Position numbers and translations under genes: made by a program. A stretch of 64,000 nucleotides of DNA from Paraburkholderia phenoliruptrix (GTDB taxonomy: Bacteria > Pseudomonadota > Gammaproteobacteria > Burkholderiales > Burkholderiaceae), in assembly GCF_902859825.1 (NCBI RefSeq), contig NZ_CADIKB010000025.1:35108-99107 (forward strand), given 5' to 3'. Below, piece by piece: positions 52,943-61,911 of the stretch. Numbering within the stretch: the first letter of the stretch is position 1; each line of letters opens with the position of its first letter. The notes under the pieces are model-generated. The model was not told the DNA's origin, searched no databases, and worked only from the letters and a program-made list of their open reading frames with translations.

Positions 52943-54982
52943 TCAGACGGCTTCGAGAAAGAGGTTGCCGTATTCGTCCACGCGTCCGTTGAAGCCCGGC
53001 AGCACGCAGGTCGTGGTGTCGTCCTGCGCGACAATTGCCGGCCCGACAAAGCGGTGTCCCGCCAGCAGCGCGGAGCGTCGGTAAAGCGGCACGCGCCGCC
53101 ATGCTCCGTCCAGATAGACGTCGATCTCGGATTCGACGCGCGGCGCGCCCTCGCCCACGGCAATCTGCGGCAGCTCCGGCTTCGGCGTAGGCGCGGTGAT
53201 GACAAGCCGCAGCGCCACCACCTGGATCGGCGAGCTCTCGTCGCTGTGTCCAAAAAGACGCGCGTGCTCGCGGTGAAACGCCTGCGCAATCGCCTCGATG
53301 TCGCCGCCGATGATTGCCTGCGCGGACAGCGGCGTGTCGATCTCGAACGATTGCCCGCGATAGCGCATATCGGCCGACACGACAATGTCGGCGCTCGCGT
53401 CCGTGCCGCGCTCGCGGATCACCCACTCGCGCGCGTCCGCGTCGAGACGTGCGAGGTCTTGCGCGAGCAGTTCGAGCGACGCACGGTCGAGCGGATAGTA
53501 TGTCGTCCGAACAAAGTCGTTTTTTGTATCCGCGATCAACCCGCCGAGCGCGCTGAGCACGCCGGGCGTGGTCGGCACCAGCAGATTGCGCACATTGAGC
53601 GCACGCGCGAGAAAACAGCCGAGCATCGGGCCCGCGCCGCCGAACGGCATCAGCGCGAAGGTGCGCGGATCGATCCCGAAGCGCGAACTCAGTCGGCTCA
53701 CGCCTGCATACATGCCGGAAATGGACACCTCGATAATGGCCGCTGCGGTTTGATACACATCGAGTCCGAGACGCCGCGCGAGCGGCTCGATCGCCCGGCG
53801 CGACGCGTCCACGTCCACCTTCACCGCGTTGTAGCCGAGCGCGGCGCTGCCAAGCACGCCGATCACGGCGAAAGCGTCGGTAATGGTCGGGCGGGTGCCG
53901 CCGCGTCCGTAACAGACGGGACCCGGGCTCGATCCCGCACTTTCGGGTCCGACCTTCAGCACGCCGAACTCGTCGACCCACGCAATCGATCCGCCGCCGT
54001 CGCCGACTGACGATACGGATACCGAAGGAATATGAATCTGAAATTCGCCGATATATTCGCCGGTCGCGTATTGCGGCTTGCCGTCGACAATCAGCGCGAT
54101 GTCCGCAGTCGTGCCGCCAATGTCGAGGCTCATGCAGTCTTTCAGCTTGCACAGCTTCGCGAGATAAGCCGCGCCGATCACGCCCGAGGCGGTGCCGGAC
54201 AAAATCATTTGCACGCAGTTCTGTTTGCCGTGTTCGGCGCTCATCACGCCGCCATTCGACTTCGTCACCTTCAGATCCGCGGCGACGCCGCTTTCGGCCA
54301 GCGCGGCCTGCAACTGCGTCAGATAGTTGGACACGCGCGGCTGCACATAGGCGCCGATGGTCGCCGTCACCGTCCGCTCGTATTCGCGGATGATCGGCCA
54401 CACCTCGTGCGAACACGATACAAAAACGCCCGGCAGCGCGGCCTCGATCAGCGCCTTCACCTGCTGTTCATGCGCCGGGTTGCGATAGGCGTGCAGCAGC
54501 GACACCACCACGCCTTCGCAGCCCGCCGCCTGCAAACCGCGCACGGCGTGCAGCACGCTTTCTTCATCGACGGGCGTTTCTTCCTCGCCGTCCGCGCCGA
54601 GGCGCCCGATGACACCGAACACGCGGTCACGCGGAATCAGCGGTGCAGGACGGCTCGACATCAGGTGATACATGTCCGGAATCTTCAAACGCGCGATGTC
54701 GAGCACGTCTTCGAAATTTCGCGTGGTGATGAGCCCGAGCTTGAGCCCACGGCGCTGCACCACCGCATTCACGCCCACTGTCGTGCCATGCGTGAAATAC
54801 GTCACCTCATGCGGCTCGATGCCATAGCGTTCGCGCAATCCTTCGACACCCGCCAGCACTTCGCTGCCGGGACTGTCAGGCCGCGAGAAAACCTTCAGCG
54901 TGCGGATACTCCGCGTGTTCTCGTCCAGCACCGCGAAGTCGGTGAACGAGCCGCCAATATCCACTCCGATTCTCAAACCCAT
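52943..54982 (-). CDS. hyuA: Hydantoinase/oxoprolinase A subunit
   Basis: 679 residues, ATG with AAGGA upstream. Starts with the actin-like ATPase phrase IGVDIGGSFTDFAVLDE and has FTHGTTVGVNAVVQRRG, LDIGGTTADIALI and a conserved FGGAGPMLGC. The A subunit supplies the ATPase/amide-phosphorylating half. Upstream neighbour is an FAD oxidase of the PuuB/DAO class, downstream hyuB. Substrate class (hydantoin, N-methylhydantoin, oxoproline) cannot be fixed from sequence. Confidence 0.92.
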   Translation of the reverse strand: MGLRIGVDIGGSFTDFAVLDENTRSIRTLKVFSRPDSPGSEVLAGVEGLRERYGIEPHEVTYFTHGTTVGVNAVVQRRGLKLGLITTRNFEDVLDIARLKIPDMYHLMSSRPAPLIPRDRVFGVIGRLGADGEEETPVDEESVLHAVRGLQAAGCEGVVVSLLHAYRNPAHEQQVKALIEAALPGVFVSCSHEVWPIIREYERTVTATIGAYVQPRVSNYLTQLQAALAESGVAADLKVTKSNGGVMSAEHGKQNCVQMILSGTASGVIGAAYLAKLCKLKDCMSLDIGGTTADIALIVDGKPQYATGEYIGEFQIHIPSVSVSSVGDGGGSIAWVDEFGVLKVGPESAGSSPGPVCYGRGGTRPTITDAFAVIGVLGSAALGYNAVKVDVDASRRAIEPLARRLGLDVYQTAAAIIEVSISGMYAGVSRLSSRFGIDPRTFALMPFGGAGPMLGCFLARALNVRNLLVPTTPGVLSALGGLIADTKNDFVRTTYYPLDRASLELLAQDLARLDADAREWVIRERGTDASADIVVSADMRYRGQSFEIDTPLSAQAIIGGDIEAIAQAFHREHARLFGHSDESSPIQVVALRLVITAPTPKPELPQIAVGEGAPRVESEIDVYLDGAWRRVPLYRRSALLAGHRFVGPAIVAQDDTTTCVLPGFNGRVDEYGNLFLEAV

Positions 54983-55025
54983 TGTCGTGTCCTTGCCTGT
55001 CTAAAGTGAGGTGCGCGTCGGCGGC

Positions 55026-56360
55026 TTACGCGTGCTGTCTGCGTTTGTCGATGACATCGCGAATCTGGTAGTAACTGCCGAGCGCGGGCATGAACCAGGG
55101 CTTGCCTGCGTAAAGCGGATGCGTGACCATCGGCGCGCCATAGGCGCTCGTCTCCGGTGCCTGTCCTTCGACGATCAGGCGCGCGACCTTGTAGCCGAGG
55201 TACGTCATCATCACGACGCCGCTGCCGTTGCAGCCGAGCGCGTAGTACATGCCGTCGGCGGTACGGCCGAGATGCGGGAGGAAGTCGAGCGTGAGCGCGA
55301 CCGTACCGCCCCAGCTATACGCCACCTTGACGTCGGCCATCTGTGGAAAGCGTTCGACCATCTGTGCATGCAGAATCGCGGCCGACTGCCGGCGATCGAG
55401 GTTGTAGAAACGCGCGCGGCCGCCGAACAGCAGACGCTTGCCGTCCGGCGAATAGCGGTAATAGTTGACGACACGGCGCGTTTCCGAAATGCCGCGCCGC
55501 TTCGGTATCAGCGAGCGCTGCAAATCGGCGGGCAGTTCTTCGGTCGCGATCTGATGCGATACGACCGGCACCACACGACGCTGCAAATCGGGCATCGCGG
55601 CACCCGTGTAGCCATTCGTGCAGATCACCACATGCCGGCTGACCAGTGCGCCGCGCGACGTCTGGACGCCATACTGCGCCCCTACGCGCGTGATGCTCCT
55701 AACCGCCGCGCGGCTGCACACGGTGACGCCCGCGCCGCGTGCGGCGGCGAGGAGCCCCCCGAACATCATCGACGGATGCACCTGGCCCGCGCGTTCGAGC
55801 AGTACGCCGCCGGTGTAGATGTCGCTCGCGAGTTCGGCGCGCAGTTCATCGCGTGAAAGCATGTGTGCGCCGGCGCGCGCATACGTGTTGAGATTGACGA
55901 TGCGCTTGCGCCACGCGGCCATATGCGCGTCGGTCCACATCGCGTTGATGCGCCCTGCTTTTACATAGCTGCACTCGATGGCGTTCTCGCGCAGAATGCT
56001 CTCGAAAACGTCATACGAGACCGACGCTTCGGTGAGCAACTCGTGCTGTTTTTCTTCGGACGCCGAACTGTCTAACTTCTTTCCAGACGGCGCCTTGCCC
56101 ACGTTGACGCCGCCGGATACCTGACCGCCGCTCAGCGTGCTTGCGCCGATGCCCGGCACATCGGCCTCCAGCACGGCAACCAGCAACCCCTGCTTCGCGA
56201 GTTCGAGCGCGCATGAAAGGCCCGCATACCCGGCGCCGACGATGACCACGTCGACCTCGCGAGGCAAGCCCGACATGAGTTCGTCGTGCGGACGCCAGTC
56301 TTTCCACCAGTACGGTGTGTCGGAGAAGTCGGAGGAAAAAACCTGATTGCGCGTGGACAC
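55026..56360 (-). CDS. FAD-dependent oxidoreductase, PuuB-like
   Basis: 444 residues from a GTG at 56360 after AGGGA. Opening TPYWWKDWRPHDEL, FAD motif DVVIVGAGYAGLSCALELA, ASTLSGGQVSGGVN, and YALGCNGSGVVMMTYLG toward the end, as in gamma-glutamylputrescine/amino-acid oxidases. A second, clearly distinct copy of the class is found at 47739. It is flanked by hyuA and a class III aminotransferase. Confidence 0.86.
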   Translation of the reverse strand: MSTRNQVFSSDFSDTPYWWKDWRPHDELMSGLPREVDVVIVGAGYAGLSCALELAKQGLLVAVLEADVPGIGASTLSGGQVSGGVNVGKAPSGKKLDSSASEEKQHELLTEASVSYDVFESILRENAIECSYVKAGRINAMWTDAHMAAWRKRIVNLNTYARAGAHMLSRDELRAELASDIYTGGVLLERAGQVHPSMMFGGLLAAARGAGVTVCSRAAVRSITRVGAQYGVQTSRGALVSRHVVICTNGYTGAAMPDLQRRVVPVVSHQIATEELPADLQRSLIPKRRGISETRRVVNYYRYSPDGKRLLFGGRARFYNLDRRQSAAILHAQMVERFPQMADVKVAYSWGGTVALTLDFLPHLGRTADGMYYALGCNGSGVVMMTYLGYKVARLIVEGQAPETSAYGAPMVTHPLYAGKPWFMPALGSYYQIRDVIDKRRQHA

Positions 56361-56432
56361 GGTTGAGTCCCTGGTTAGAGTGGAACTGCCCTGCTCGCGA
56401 GACGCGTCAAGGCACTAAACTATTAGCTATGC

Positions 56433-57914
56433 TTACTTATTTAGAGAAGCGGTTTTCTGCGATTCTTCAGTCACCGCGCTGCGATCCTCAGCGAGCGACG
56501 CAAACAGCGCGTCGCTCACGTCGTGCAAGGCATCGCGTGTAATCGCAACAATTTCGTCGACGTCCGCCCGCGTAGCGACCAGCGGCGGCGCGAAGCCAAC
56601 AATGTCGTGCGTGCCGAGCGCGCGCACGATCAGGCCGCGTGCGAGGGCGGCCTGCGCGACGCGCTGGCTCGCCTTGACTGCGGCGGGAAACGGGCGGCGC
56701 TCGCCGCCGTCGGCCATTAATTCGAGCGCGGCGAGCATGCCCACGCCTCTCACATTGCCGACGAGCGGGTGGGCATCAAACGCGTCATGCAGACGTGCCT
56801 GCAAATAGGCGCCGACTTCAGCGGCGCGCCCGACGAGTTGCTCGCGCTCGATGATGTCGAGGTTCGCCAACGCCGCGGCCGCACACACGGGATGCCCCGA
56901 GTACGTCCAGCCGTGACTCATCGCGCCGTGCGCGCGCGAACCGCGCTCGATCACGTCCCACACGCGCTCGCTGACCATCACCGCCGACAAGGGCAAATAG
57001 CCGCTCGTCAAGCCCTTCGCCACCGACATCAGATCGGGCTTGAGCCCGTAATGCTCGCTGCCGGTGCGCGAGCCTAGGCGGCCGAAGCCGCACACCACCT
57101 CGTCGACGACGAACAGAATCTCGTGGCGCGCAAGCACCGCCTGGATCGCCGGCCAATAGCCGGCGGGCGGCGGCACGATGCCGCCGGAGCCCATCACCGG
57201 TTCGCCGAAAAATGCGGCGATCGTGTCGGCGCCTTCACGCGCGATCAGTTGCTCCAGGTCCTCGACGCAGTCCTCGACAAACTCGGCCTCGCTCGCGCCG
57301 CGACGCGCGTCGCGATAGAAGTCGGGACTTGCGGTATGCAGTACCTGCGACATCGGTAAATCGAAACCCGCGTGAAATTTGGGCTGGCCCGTCAGACTGC
57401 CGGTCGCGATGCCCGAGCCGTGGTAGCTGCGTTGCCGCGCGATGATCTTCTTCTTGCGCGGCCGGCCAAGCACATTGTTGTAGTACCAGGCGAGCTTGAC
57501 CTGCGTTTCGTTGGCGTCCGAGCCCGACATGCCGTAGAACACTTTCTTCATGCCAGGCGGCGCCCAGTCTTCGATCAGACGCCGCGACAGTTCAACCGCG
57601 GGGTCGTTCGAGAAACCCGCGTACGTGTGATAGAACGACAGCTGGCGCGTCTGCGCCGCGATGGCGTCTGCCATTTCCTCGCGTCCGTAGCCAATGTTCA
57701 CGCAATACAGTCCCGCGAATGCGTCGATGTAGGAGCGCCCCGCGTGATCTTCCATACGGATGCCTTTTGCGCGCGACATCAGCCGCGCGTCCAGCTGGCC
57801 GGACGCGTGATCGGCTGCATGCGTGCCAGGATGCATCAGATGTCGCCGGTCGGTTTCGAGCGTCAGCTCGCCTTGTTGCATGACGGAGTTCATGGCGGTG
57901 TCGATGAAGTTCAT
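56433..57914 (-). CDS. Class III aminotransferase (omega-amine type)
   Basis: 493 residues from the ATG at 57914, 2 bp after the aldo-keto reductase stop, so coupled. GLYCVNIGYGREEMADAI, YHTYAGFSNDP, GMSGSDANETQVKLAWYY, RQRSYHGSGIATGSLTG, EVVCGFGRLG and the PLP Lys in SVAKGLTSGYLPLS (~297) mark class III enzymes acting on putrescine, beta-alanine or omega-amino acids. It also has an extra acidic C-terminal tail. Confidence 0.9.
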   Translation of the reverse strand: MNFIDTAMNSVMQQGELTLETDRRHLMHPGTHAADHASGQLDARLMSRAKGIRMEDHAGRSYIDAFAGLYCVNIGYGREEMADAIAAQTRQLSFYHTYAGFSNDPAVELSRRLIEDWAPPGMKKVFYGMSGSDANETQVKLAWYYNNVLGRPRKKKIIARQRSYHGSGIATGSLTGQPKFHAGFDLPMSQVLHTASPDFYRDARRGASEAEFVEDCVEDLEQLIAREGADTIAAFFGEPVMGSGGIVPPPAGYWPAIQAVLARHEILFVVDEVVCGFGRLGSRTGSEHYGLKPDLMSVAKGLTSGYLPLSAVMVSERVWDVIERGSRAHGAMSHGWTYSGHPVCAAAALANLDIIEREQLVGRAAEVGAYLQARLHDAFDAHPLVGNVRGVGMLAALELMADGGERRPFPAAVKASQRVAQAALARGLIVRALGTHDIVGFAPPLVATRADVDEIVAITRDALHDVSDALFASLAEDRSAVTEESQKTASLNK

Positions 57915-57916
57915 GT

Positions 57917-58795
57917 TTAGTCTGCCGCTGATCCATGTGCCGGCGCGTCCCACTCGGGATGCCACGCCGCCTGGCTCACGCGGCCGTCGACACGCGCCAG
58001 TGCGCCGATGCGCGCCATCTCGCCCGCATCCAGTTGAAAATCGAATACGGCCAGGTTTTCGGCGATCCGCAAGGGATTCGACGATTTGGGGACGGCTGCC
58101 ACACCGGGCTGCTGCATGAGCCAGCGCAGGATGATCTGCGCCGGCTTGCGCCCGTGTTCGCCCGCGATCTCCGCGATAACCGGATCGGCAAGCAGCTTGC
58201 CGCTGCCCAGCGGCGTATGCGCGATCAGCGCCATGCCATGACGCCGGCACGCGGCGAGTACTTTGGTCTGGTCCAGATACGGGTGGTATTCGCACTGATT
58301 CGCGACGAGCGGCACCGACGCCAGTGCGACCGCGCGATCGAGCAGTGCGACCGGAAAATTCGAGACGCCGATGTGCCGCGTCAAGCCGCTCTGCTGCGCG
58401 TCGCACAGCGCGCCGATGGTCTCCTCGAGCGGCACCTCGGGATTCGGCCAATGCACCAGCAACAGGTCGACGTGATCGAGCCCAAGTCTCGCGACGCTCG
58501 CCTGCGCGGCGCGCCGGAAGTCCGCCGCGCGCAATTCGGTGTGCCACACCTTGGTGGTGACGAACACCTCGTCGCGGGGCACACCGCTCGCCGCGAGCGC
58601 CTGGCCGACCGCCTCTTCGTTCTCGTAGCGCGCGGCCGTGTCGATATGCCGATAACCCGCCGCGAGCGCCGCGCGCACCGCCTGCACGCCTTCGTCGTGC
58701 GTCGACCGCCAGGTGCCGAGGCCAATTCGCGGTATGCGGGCGCCATGCGCCTCGACCACCGGCAAAGCGTCGCACGGCTGAAAAAAGAGTCCCAT
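57917..58795 (-). CDS. Aldo-keto reductase
   Basis: 292 residues (ATG at 58795; one at 58804 is also possible, spacing from GTGAGGA is poor for both). Catalytic tetrad: Asp and Tyr in HIDTAARYENE, Lys in VTTKVWHTEL, His in LLVHWPNPEVPL. AKR5-type 2,5-diketogluconate-reductase-like enzyme, NADPH-dependent. First gene of the minus-strand operon; divergent from the IclR gene. Confidence 0.88.
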   Translation of the reverse strand: MGLFFQPCDALPVVEAHGARIPRIGLGTWRSTHDEGVQAVRAALAAGYRHIDTAARYENEEAVGQALAASGVPRDEVFVTTKVWHTELRAADFRRAAQASVARLGLDHVDLLLVHWPNPEVPLEETIGALCDAQQSGLTRHIGVSNFPVALLDRAVALASVPLVANQCEYHPYLDQTKVLAACRRHGMALIAHTPLGSGKLLADPVIAEIAGEHGRKPAQIILRWLMQQPGVAAVPKSSNPLRIAENLAVFDFQLDAGEMARIGALARVDGRVSQAAWHPEWDAPAHGSAAD

Positions 58796-58836
58796 TGCTG
58801 TCATCGTCCTCACTGCTTGCCAAGCTCGACCAAGGT

Positions 58837-58853
58837 GTGCCACAATACGGCAC
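58837..58853. promoter_or_regulatory. Possible IclR operator
   Basis: GTGCC-N7-GGCAC inverted repeat in the gap between the divergent aldo-keto reductase and IclR genes. Suggestive position only. Confidence 0.35.
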
Positions 58854-58956
58854 GGCGTTCCAAATTCAGCGCATGAAAAGTAACACGCGCTTTTTTGCGT
58901 TGCAAGCGCGGCGTGTGCGAGCGCTCGTCCGCCGCGCGCGCATTTCGGAGATCTGC

Positions 58957-59688
58957 ATGAAAAGTTTGCTGAAGAGCCTGGAGATTCTCGAGGCTGTCTC
59001 GCAGAACCAGCCCGTCAGCGTGGGCGTGCTGGCGCGCCTGCTCGACATGCCGAAGTCGAGCGTGCAGCGGGTGCTGCTGACGTTTCACGAGGCCGGCTGG
59101 CTGCGTCAGACGAGCGGCGACCTGACGCGCTGGGAAGTGGGTCCGCGCATTCTCGGCGTGCGGCCCGCCGCGCTGCGCGGCGGCGCGCTGTACGCGGCCG
59201 CGCGCGAGCCGATGCGCGAGTTGCGCGACCTCACCAACGAAACGGTTCATCTGTCGGTCCCGGACAGCACCAATTCGATGGTGCTGATCGACCGCGCCGA
59301 CTGCACGCAGAACGTGCGCACGTTCAGCCCCATCGGCGACCTGAGCCCGTTTCACGCCACCGCAACGGGGCTCGCTGTGCTGGCATACATGAAAGACGCG
59401 GACGTGGATGAAATCCTGAGCCGCGATCTGCCGAAGTTCAGCGAGACCACGCCGTGCGATCCCACCGAGATCCGGCTGGAACTCGAACGCATCCGTCAGC
59501 GCGGCTATTCGGTGAATCTCTCGCAGTATCGTCAAGCGGTGTGCGCGATCGGCGCGCCGATCATCGACTCGGACGGCGCGCCCGCAGCGAGCATCTGCAT
59601 CTCCATGCCGGAATCGCGCTACGACCCGGCACGTCTCGATGAATGGGGCAAGGCGGTGGCGAAGGCGGCGGCGGCAATCAGCGTTTGA
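58957..59688 (+). CDS. IclR-family transcriptional regulator
   Basis: 243 residues from the ATG at 58957 with CGGAGAT upstream; the earlier in-frame codons have no family similarity. Winged helix at ~1-60 (SLLKSLEILEAVSQNQPVS, LARLLDMPKSSVQRVL) and an effector domain (~80-240) with RELRDLTNETVHLSV, SPFHATATGLAVLAYM and GAPIIDSDGAPAASICISMP. Divergent from the aldo-keto reductase operon, so the likely regulator of the amine/hydantoin block. Confidence 0.89.
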   Translation: MKSLLKSLEILEAVSQNQPVSVGVLARLLDMPKSSVQRVLLTFHEAGWLRQTSGDLTRWEVGPRILGVRPAALRGGALYAAAREPMRELRDLTNETVHLSVPDSTNSMVLIDRADCTQNVRTFSPIGDLSPFHATATGLAVLAYMKDADVDEILSRDLPKFSETTPCDPTEIRLELERIRQRGYSVNLSQYRQAVCAIGAPIIDSDGAPAASICISMPESRYDPARLDEWGKAVAKAAAAISV

Positions 59689-59716
59689 GAAGCGGTGCGT
59701 GCACGGCCGCGCGGAA

Positions 59717-59950
59717 CCTGTCATGCGCTGCGGGCCTGTCATGCGCTGCGGGCCTGTCATGCGCTGCGGGCCTGTCATGCGCTGCGGGCCTGTCATGCGC
59801 TGCGGGCCTGTCGTGCGCTGCGGGCCTGTCGTGCGCTGCGGGCCTGTCGTGCACTGCGGGCCTGTCGTGCACTGCGGGCCTGTCATGCGCTGCGGGCCTG
59901 TCGTGCGCTGCGGGCCTGTCGTGCGCTGCGGGCCTGTCGTGCACTGCCGG
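59717..59950 (+). repeat. 18-bp tandem repeat, 13 copies
   Basis: Unit CCTGTCRTGCRCTGCGGG, 13 exact-length copies (234 bp). Three variants differ at the two R positions (A=CATGCG, B=CGTGCG, C=CGTGCA): order AAAAABBCCABBC, the last with one extra change. Because 18 is a multiple of three, every frame stays open and encodes hexapeptide repeats, but none looks like a gene. It lies just behind iclR and before the small-protein genes. Confidence 0.95.
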
Positions 59951-60160
59951 CCTGGCTCGCGCGACGCGCAGTGCGCGGTGCACGCCCCGCGGCGGGCGCG
60001 CCATTTACAAGCCGTTGTAATAACCGACGCGCACGGCAAAGCGGCGCTATTCGCACGCACGGCGGGCCGGCGGAACTGACGTCGGCACAGGCGATGCTGC
60101 ACATACGATAGCCGCTTGTACGATAGCCGCCTCATTCACCGCCACGCACAGGAGCCACCC

Positions 60161-60337
60161 ATGACCGAAACGCCTGCGCCTCAAAAACCCGATCCGCAGC
60201 AGTCCGAAGTCAGTCGCGGAACGCCGCCCGCCCGCACGCCCGAGTCGCTCCCCGAAACGGATCTCCAGCCGGATCAGCAGCCGGTGCGCGACGTACCGGG
60301 CATGGGGACACCCGGCAGTCCGTCGCCTGCTCCGTGA
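60161..60337 (+). CDS. Small Pro-rich protein
   Basis: 58 residues from the ATG at 60161 after CACAGGAGCC. Rich in Pro, Glu, Gln, Ser (TETPAPQKPDPQQSEV; ETDLQPDQQPVRDVPG). Probably disordered, function unknown; similar in character to the protein at 23652. The following frame starts with a GTG that overlaps its stop (GTGA). Confidence 0.62.
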   Translation: MTETPAPQKPDPQQSEVSRGTPPARTPESLPETDLQPDQQPVRDVPGMGTPGSPSPAP

Positions 60338-60867
60338 ATCCGGTGTTCATGGTCTATTGGTGCGAGACCGTAGACGACGCCATGGTGCCGCGCTCCGCTT
60401 CCTTTCCGGCCGGCGCCATGGCGGATGCGCTCTCGTTCGCCGAAACCTTGCGGCGGCGGCGCGCGAGCGGCGAATCCGTGTCCTTTGTCACGCTCTGCTC
60501 CGAAAATCCCAATTCCGTAGGACTGCCGGGCGTTGCCGATCCGCGTCCGGACTACGCCTGGAAAAAACGCCGTCCGGCATTGCACCGGCATGCCGATTGC
60601 GGCCCAGCAGAGGGCGCGCGGCGGCTGCGTCGCGCGATCATCACTCAACTTTGGGAGGCATGGATGGCAAACGACAAGACCGAAGGACTCAAGGAAGAAC
60701 TGAAGGGCATGGTCAACAAGGGCATCGGCTCGATCACCGGCAACGAAGCGAAAAAGGCCGAAGGCGAAGCGCAAATCACCGAGGGCGATAACCGCAAAGA
60801 CCTCGGCGATCAGCGCGAAAATGCGGAGAAGGGCGAGGTCGATCCGGGCAATCCATCGAATCTTTGA
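60334..60867 (+). CDS. Run-on frame: unknown small domain plus CsbD-like domain
   Basis: 177 codons without a stop. Residues ~1-82 are an unknown domain (VYWCETVDDAMVPRSAS, ADALSFAETLRRRRASGE, VSFVTLCSENPNSVG). Residues ~111-177 are CsbD-like (TEGLKEELKGMVNKGIG, TGNEAKKAEGEAQITEG). A GGGAGG site precedes an internal ATG at 60664, the natural start of a separate 67-residue CsbD protein. So two genes may be read as one, or only the second may be efficiently made. The linker (RPALHRHADCGPAEGARR) looks non-coding in origin. Confidence 0.6.
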   Translation: MNPVFMVYWCETVDDAMVPRSASFPAGAMADALSFAETLRRRRASGESVSFVTLCSENPNSVGLPGVADPRPDYAWKKRRPALHRHADCGPAEGARRLRRAIITQLWEAWMANDKTEGLKEELKGMVNKGIGSITGNEAKKAEGEAQITEGDNRKDLGDQRENAEKGEVDPGNPSNL

Positions 60868-60904
60868 ATGTGCTGCCCGCCCGGTTGCCCGACGACGCCG
60901 CACG

Positions 60905-61760
60905 TCAGAACCTCGTGCGCAATCCGGCCATCACGCTGCGGCCGCCCTCGGGTGCAATGTCGCGGACCACGGAGCTCGCGTAGCGGATGTCCTGGTTCGT
61001 CAGGTTATCGCCGCGAAGATAGGCGAGCCAGTTCGTCGCGCCGACGTGAAACGCGTAGGTGAGAAGCACGCCGAGCTTCGTGTAACTCGCCGTCGGCAGA
61101 TCGTTTTCGGGCACGCGGTGCTGGCCCCACGCGTGCTCCAGTTGAGCACGCGCGCCGAAGGGCCCATAGCCGTAATCGACTGCGAGCGTGGCGCGCAGCG
61201 GTGCAATGCGCGGCAGCGGCTGATCGTTGTCCATGTTGCGCGCATGCGTGTAGTCGCCGCCGAGTTCCACGTCCACCCGATGCGCGCCCTTTTGCAACAC
61301 GCGCCACTTGCCGTCGAGTTCGACGCCGTAAAACTCTGCTCGCACGCCGCGATACACGGCTTCGTTCAGGAGAGCGACGAGGCGTCCCAGGCGGCCACGC
61401 CGTTCTGCAGAATGCGGATGCGGTCGCCATCCATACCGCGAATGATCGGGCGGCCCACATCGGGCCATAGGTCGTGGTCGACACGCCGGGCAGACCGTTG
61501 AGCGTCTCGCCGAGCGAGTTGGTCTGGCGGCGCGTCAGGGCGTCGCCATACAGCGCGGTGGCGGGCGCGATGAGGTCGGTATCGCCGAGCGGATTGGCGG
61601 TGACGAAAACCGGTGCGAGCGAGCCGCCCGCCGCCTGCGTCGCATTCCCGGCAGGACGAACGTTATCCGATTGCGCATGCGCCAATGCGGCGACGAGCGC
61701 GAGAGAAAATGGCGACAGCCGAAGCGCGCGCGCGGACGTGCGCGGAGGATTTTTATTCAC
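60905..61760 (-). pseudogene. TonB-dependent receptor, broken (ZnuD-like)
   Basis: Starts with a GTG at 61760 and a signal sequence (to AHAQ), followed by a plug-domain start (ALTRRQTNSLGETLNGLPGV). Near 61460 the frame shifts by one base: the continuation VGRPIIRGMDGDRIRILQNG is in another frame, then ends at a stop (~61373). The next stretch in a third frame is only the C-terminal barrel (VYRGVRAEFYGVELDGKWRV ... VMAGLRTRF, ending in Phe). About 400 internal codons are missing. Looks like a decayed zinc-type receptor; two Zur-like boxes lie upstream. Confidence 0.85.
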
Positions 61761-61805
61761 GGTCTTTTGTAGGATTCGCTGTAATGCCGGTTTTGTGGTG
61801 CGCGT

Positions 61806-61822
61806 GCAATGTTATAACGTCT
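61806..61822. promoter_or_regulatory. Zur-like box 1
   Basis: CAATGTTATAACGTCT, a core of GTTATAAC with the left arm of the Zur consensus, 46-62 bp before the broken receptor start. Shares AATG-N-TATAACGT with box 2. Confidence 0.5.
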
Positions 61823-61911
61823 CACGCAGCAACCAAACCAACCCGGGCTCGCACCGAGGATTGAAACAATTGCCGATGCCTCCCGGCAAACGCCTCCCGC
61901 TCAATGACTGC

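Noticed and set aside
50856..53084. 742-codon plus-strand frame opposite hydantoinase genes
   Set aside because: Antisense shadow: Arg/His-rich, no domain signature, while the minus strand encodes well-defined HyuA/HyuB.
50904..54416. 1170-codon frame covering hydantoinase B and upstream
   Set aside because: The first ~500 codons read hyuA in a wrong frame (Arg/Gly-rich nonsense). The real start of hyuB is the ATG at 52919.
56433..58853. 806-codon frame seeming to fuse aldo-keto reductase and aminotransferase
   Set aside because: The upstream part is the aldo-keto reductase gene read out of frame. The true reductase frame ends 2 bp before the aminotransferase ATG.
59717..59950. CRISPR array
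   Set aside because: The repeats are directly adjacent with no unique spacers, so it is a simple tandem repeat.
59643..60135. Repeat-peptide frames over the 18-bp array (several frames, both strands)
   Set aside because: All frames are open only because the unit is a multiple of three. No ribosome site, and composition (Cys-Ala-Leu-Arg repeats) is not that of a protein.
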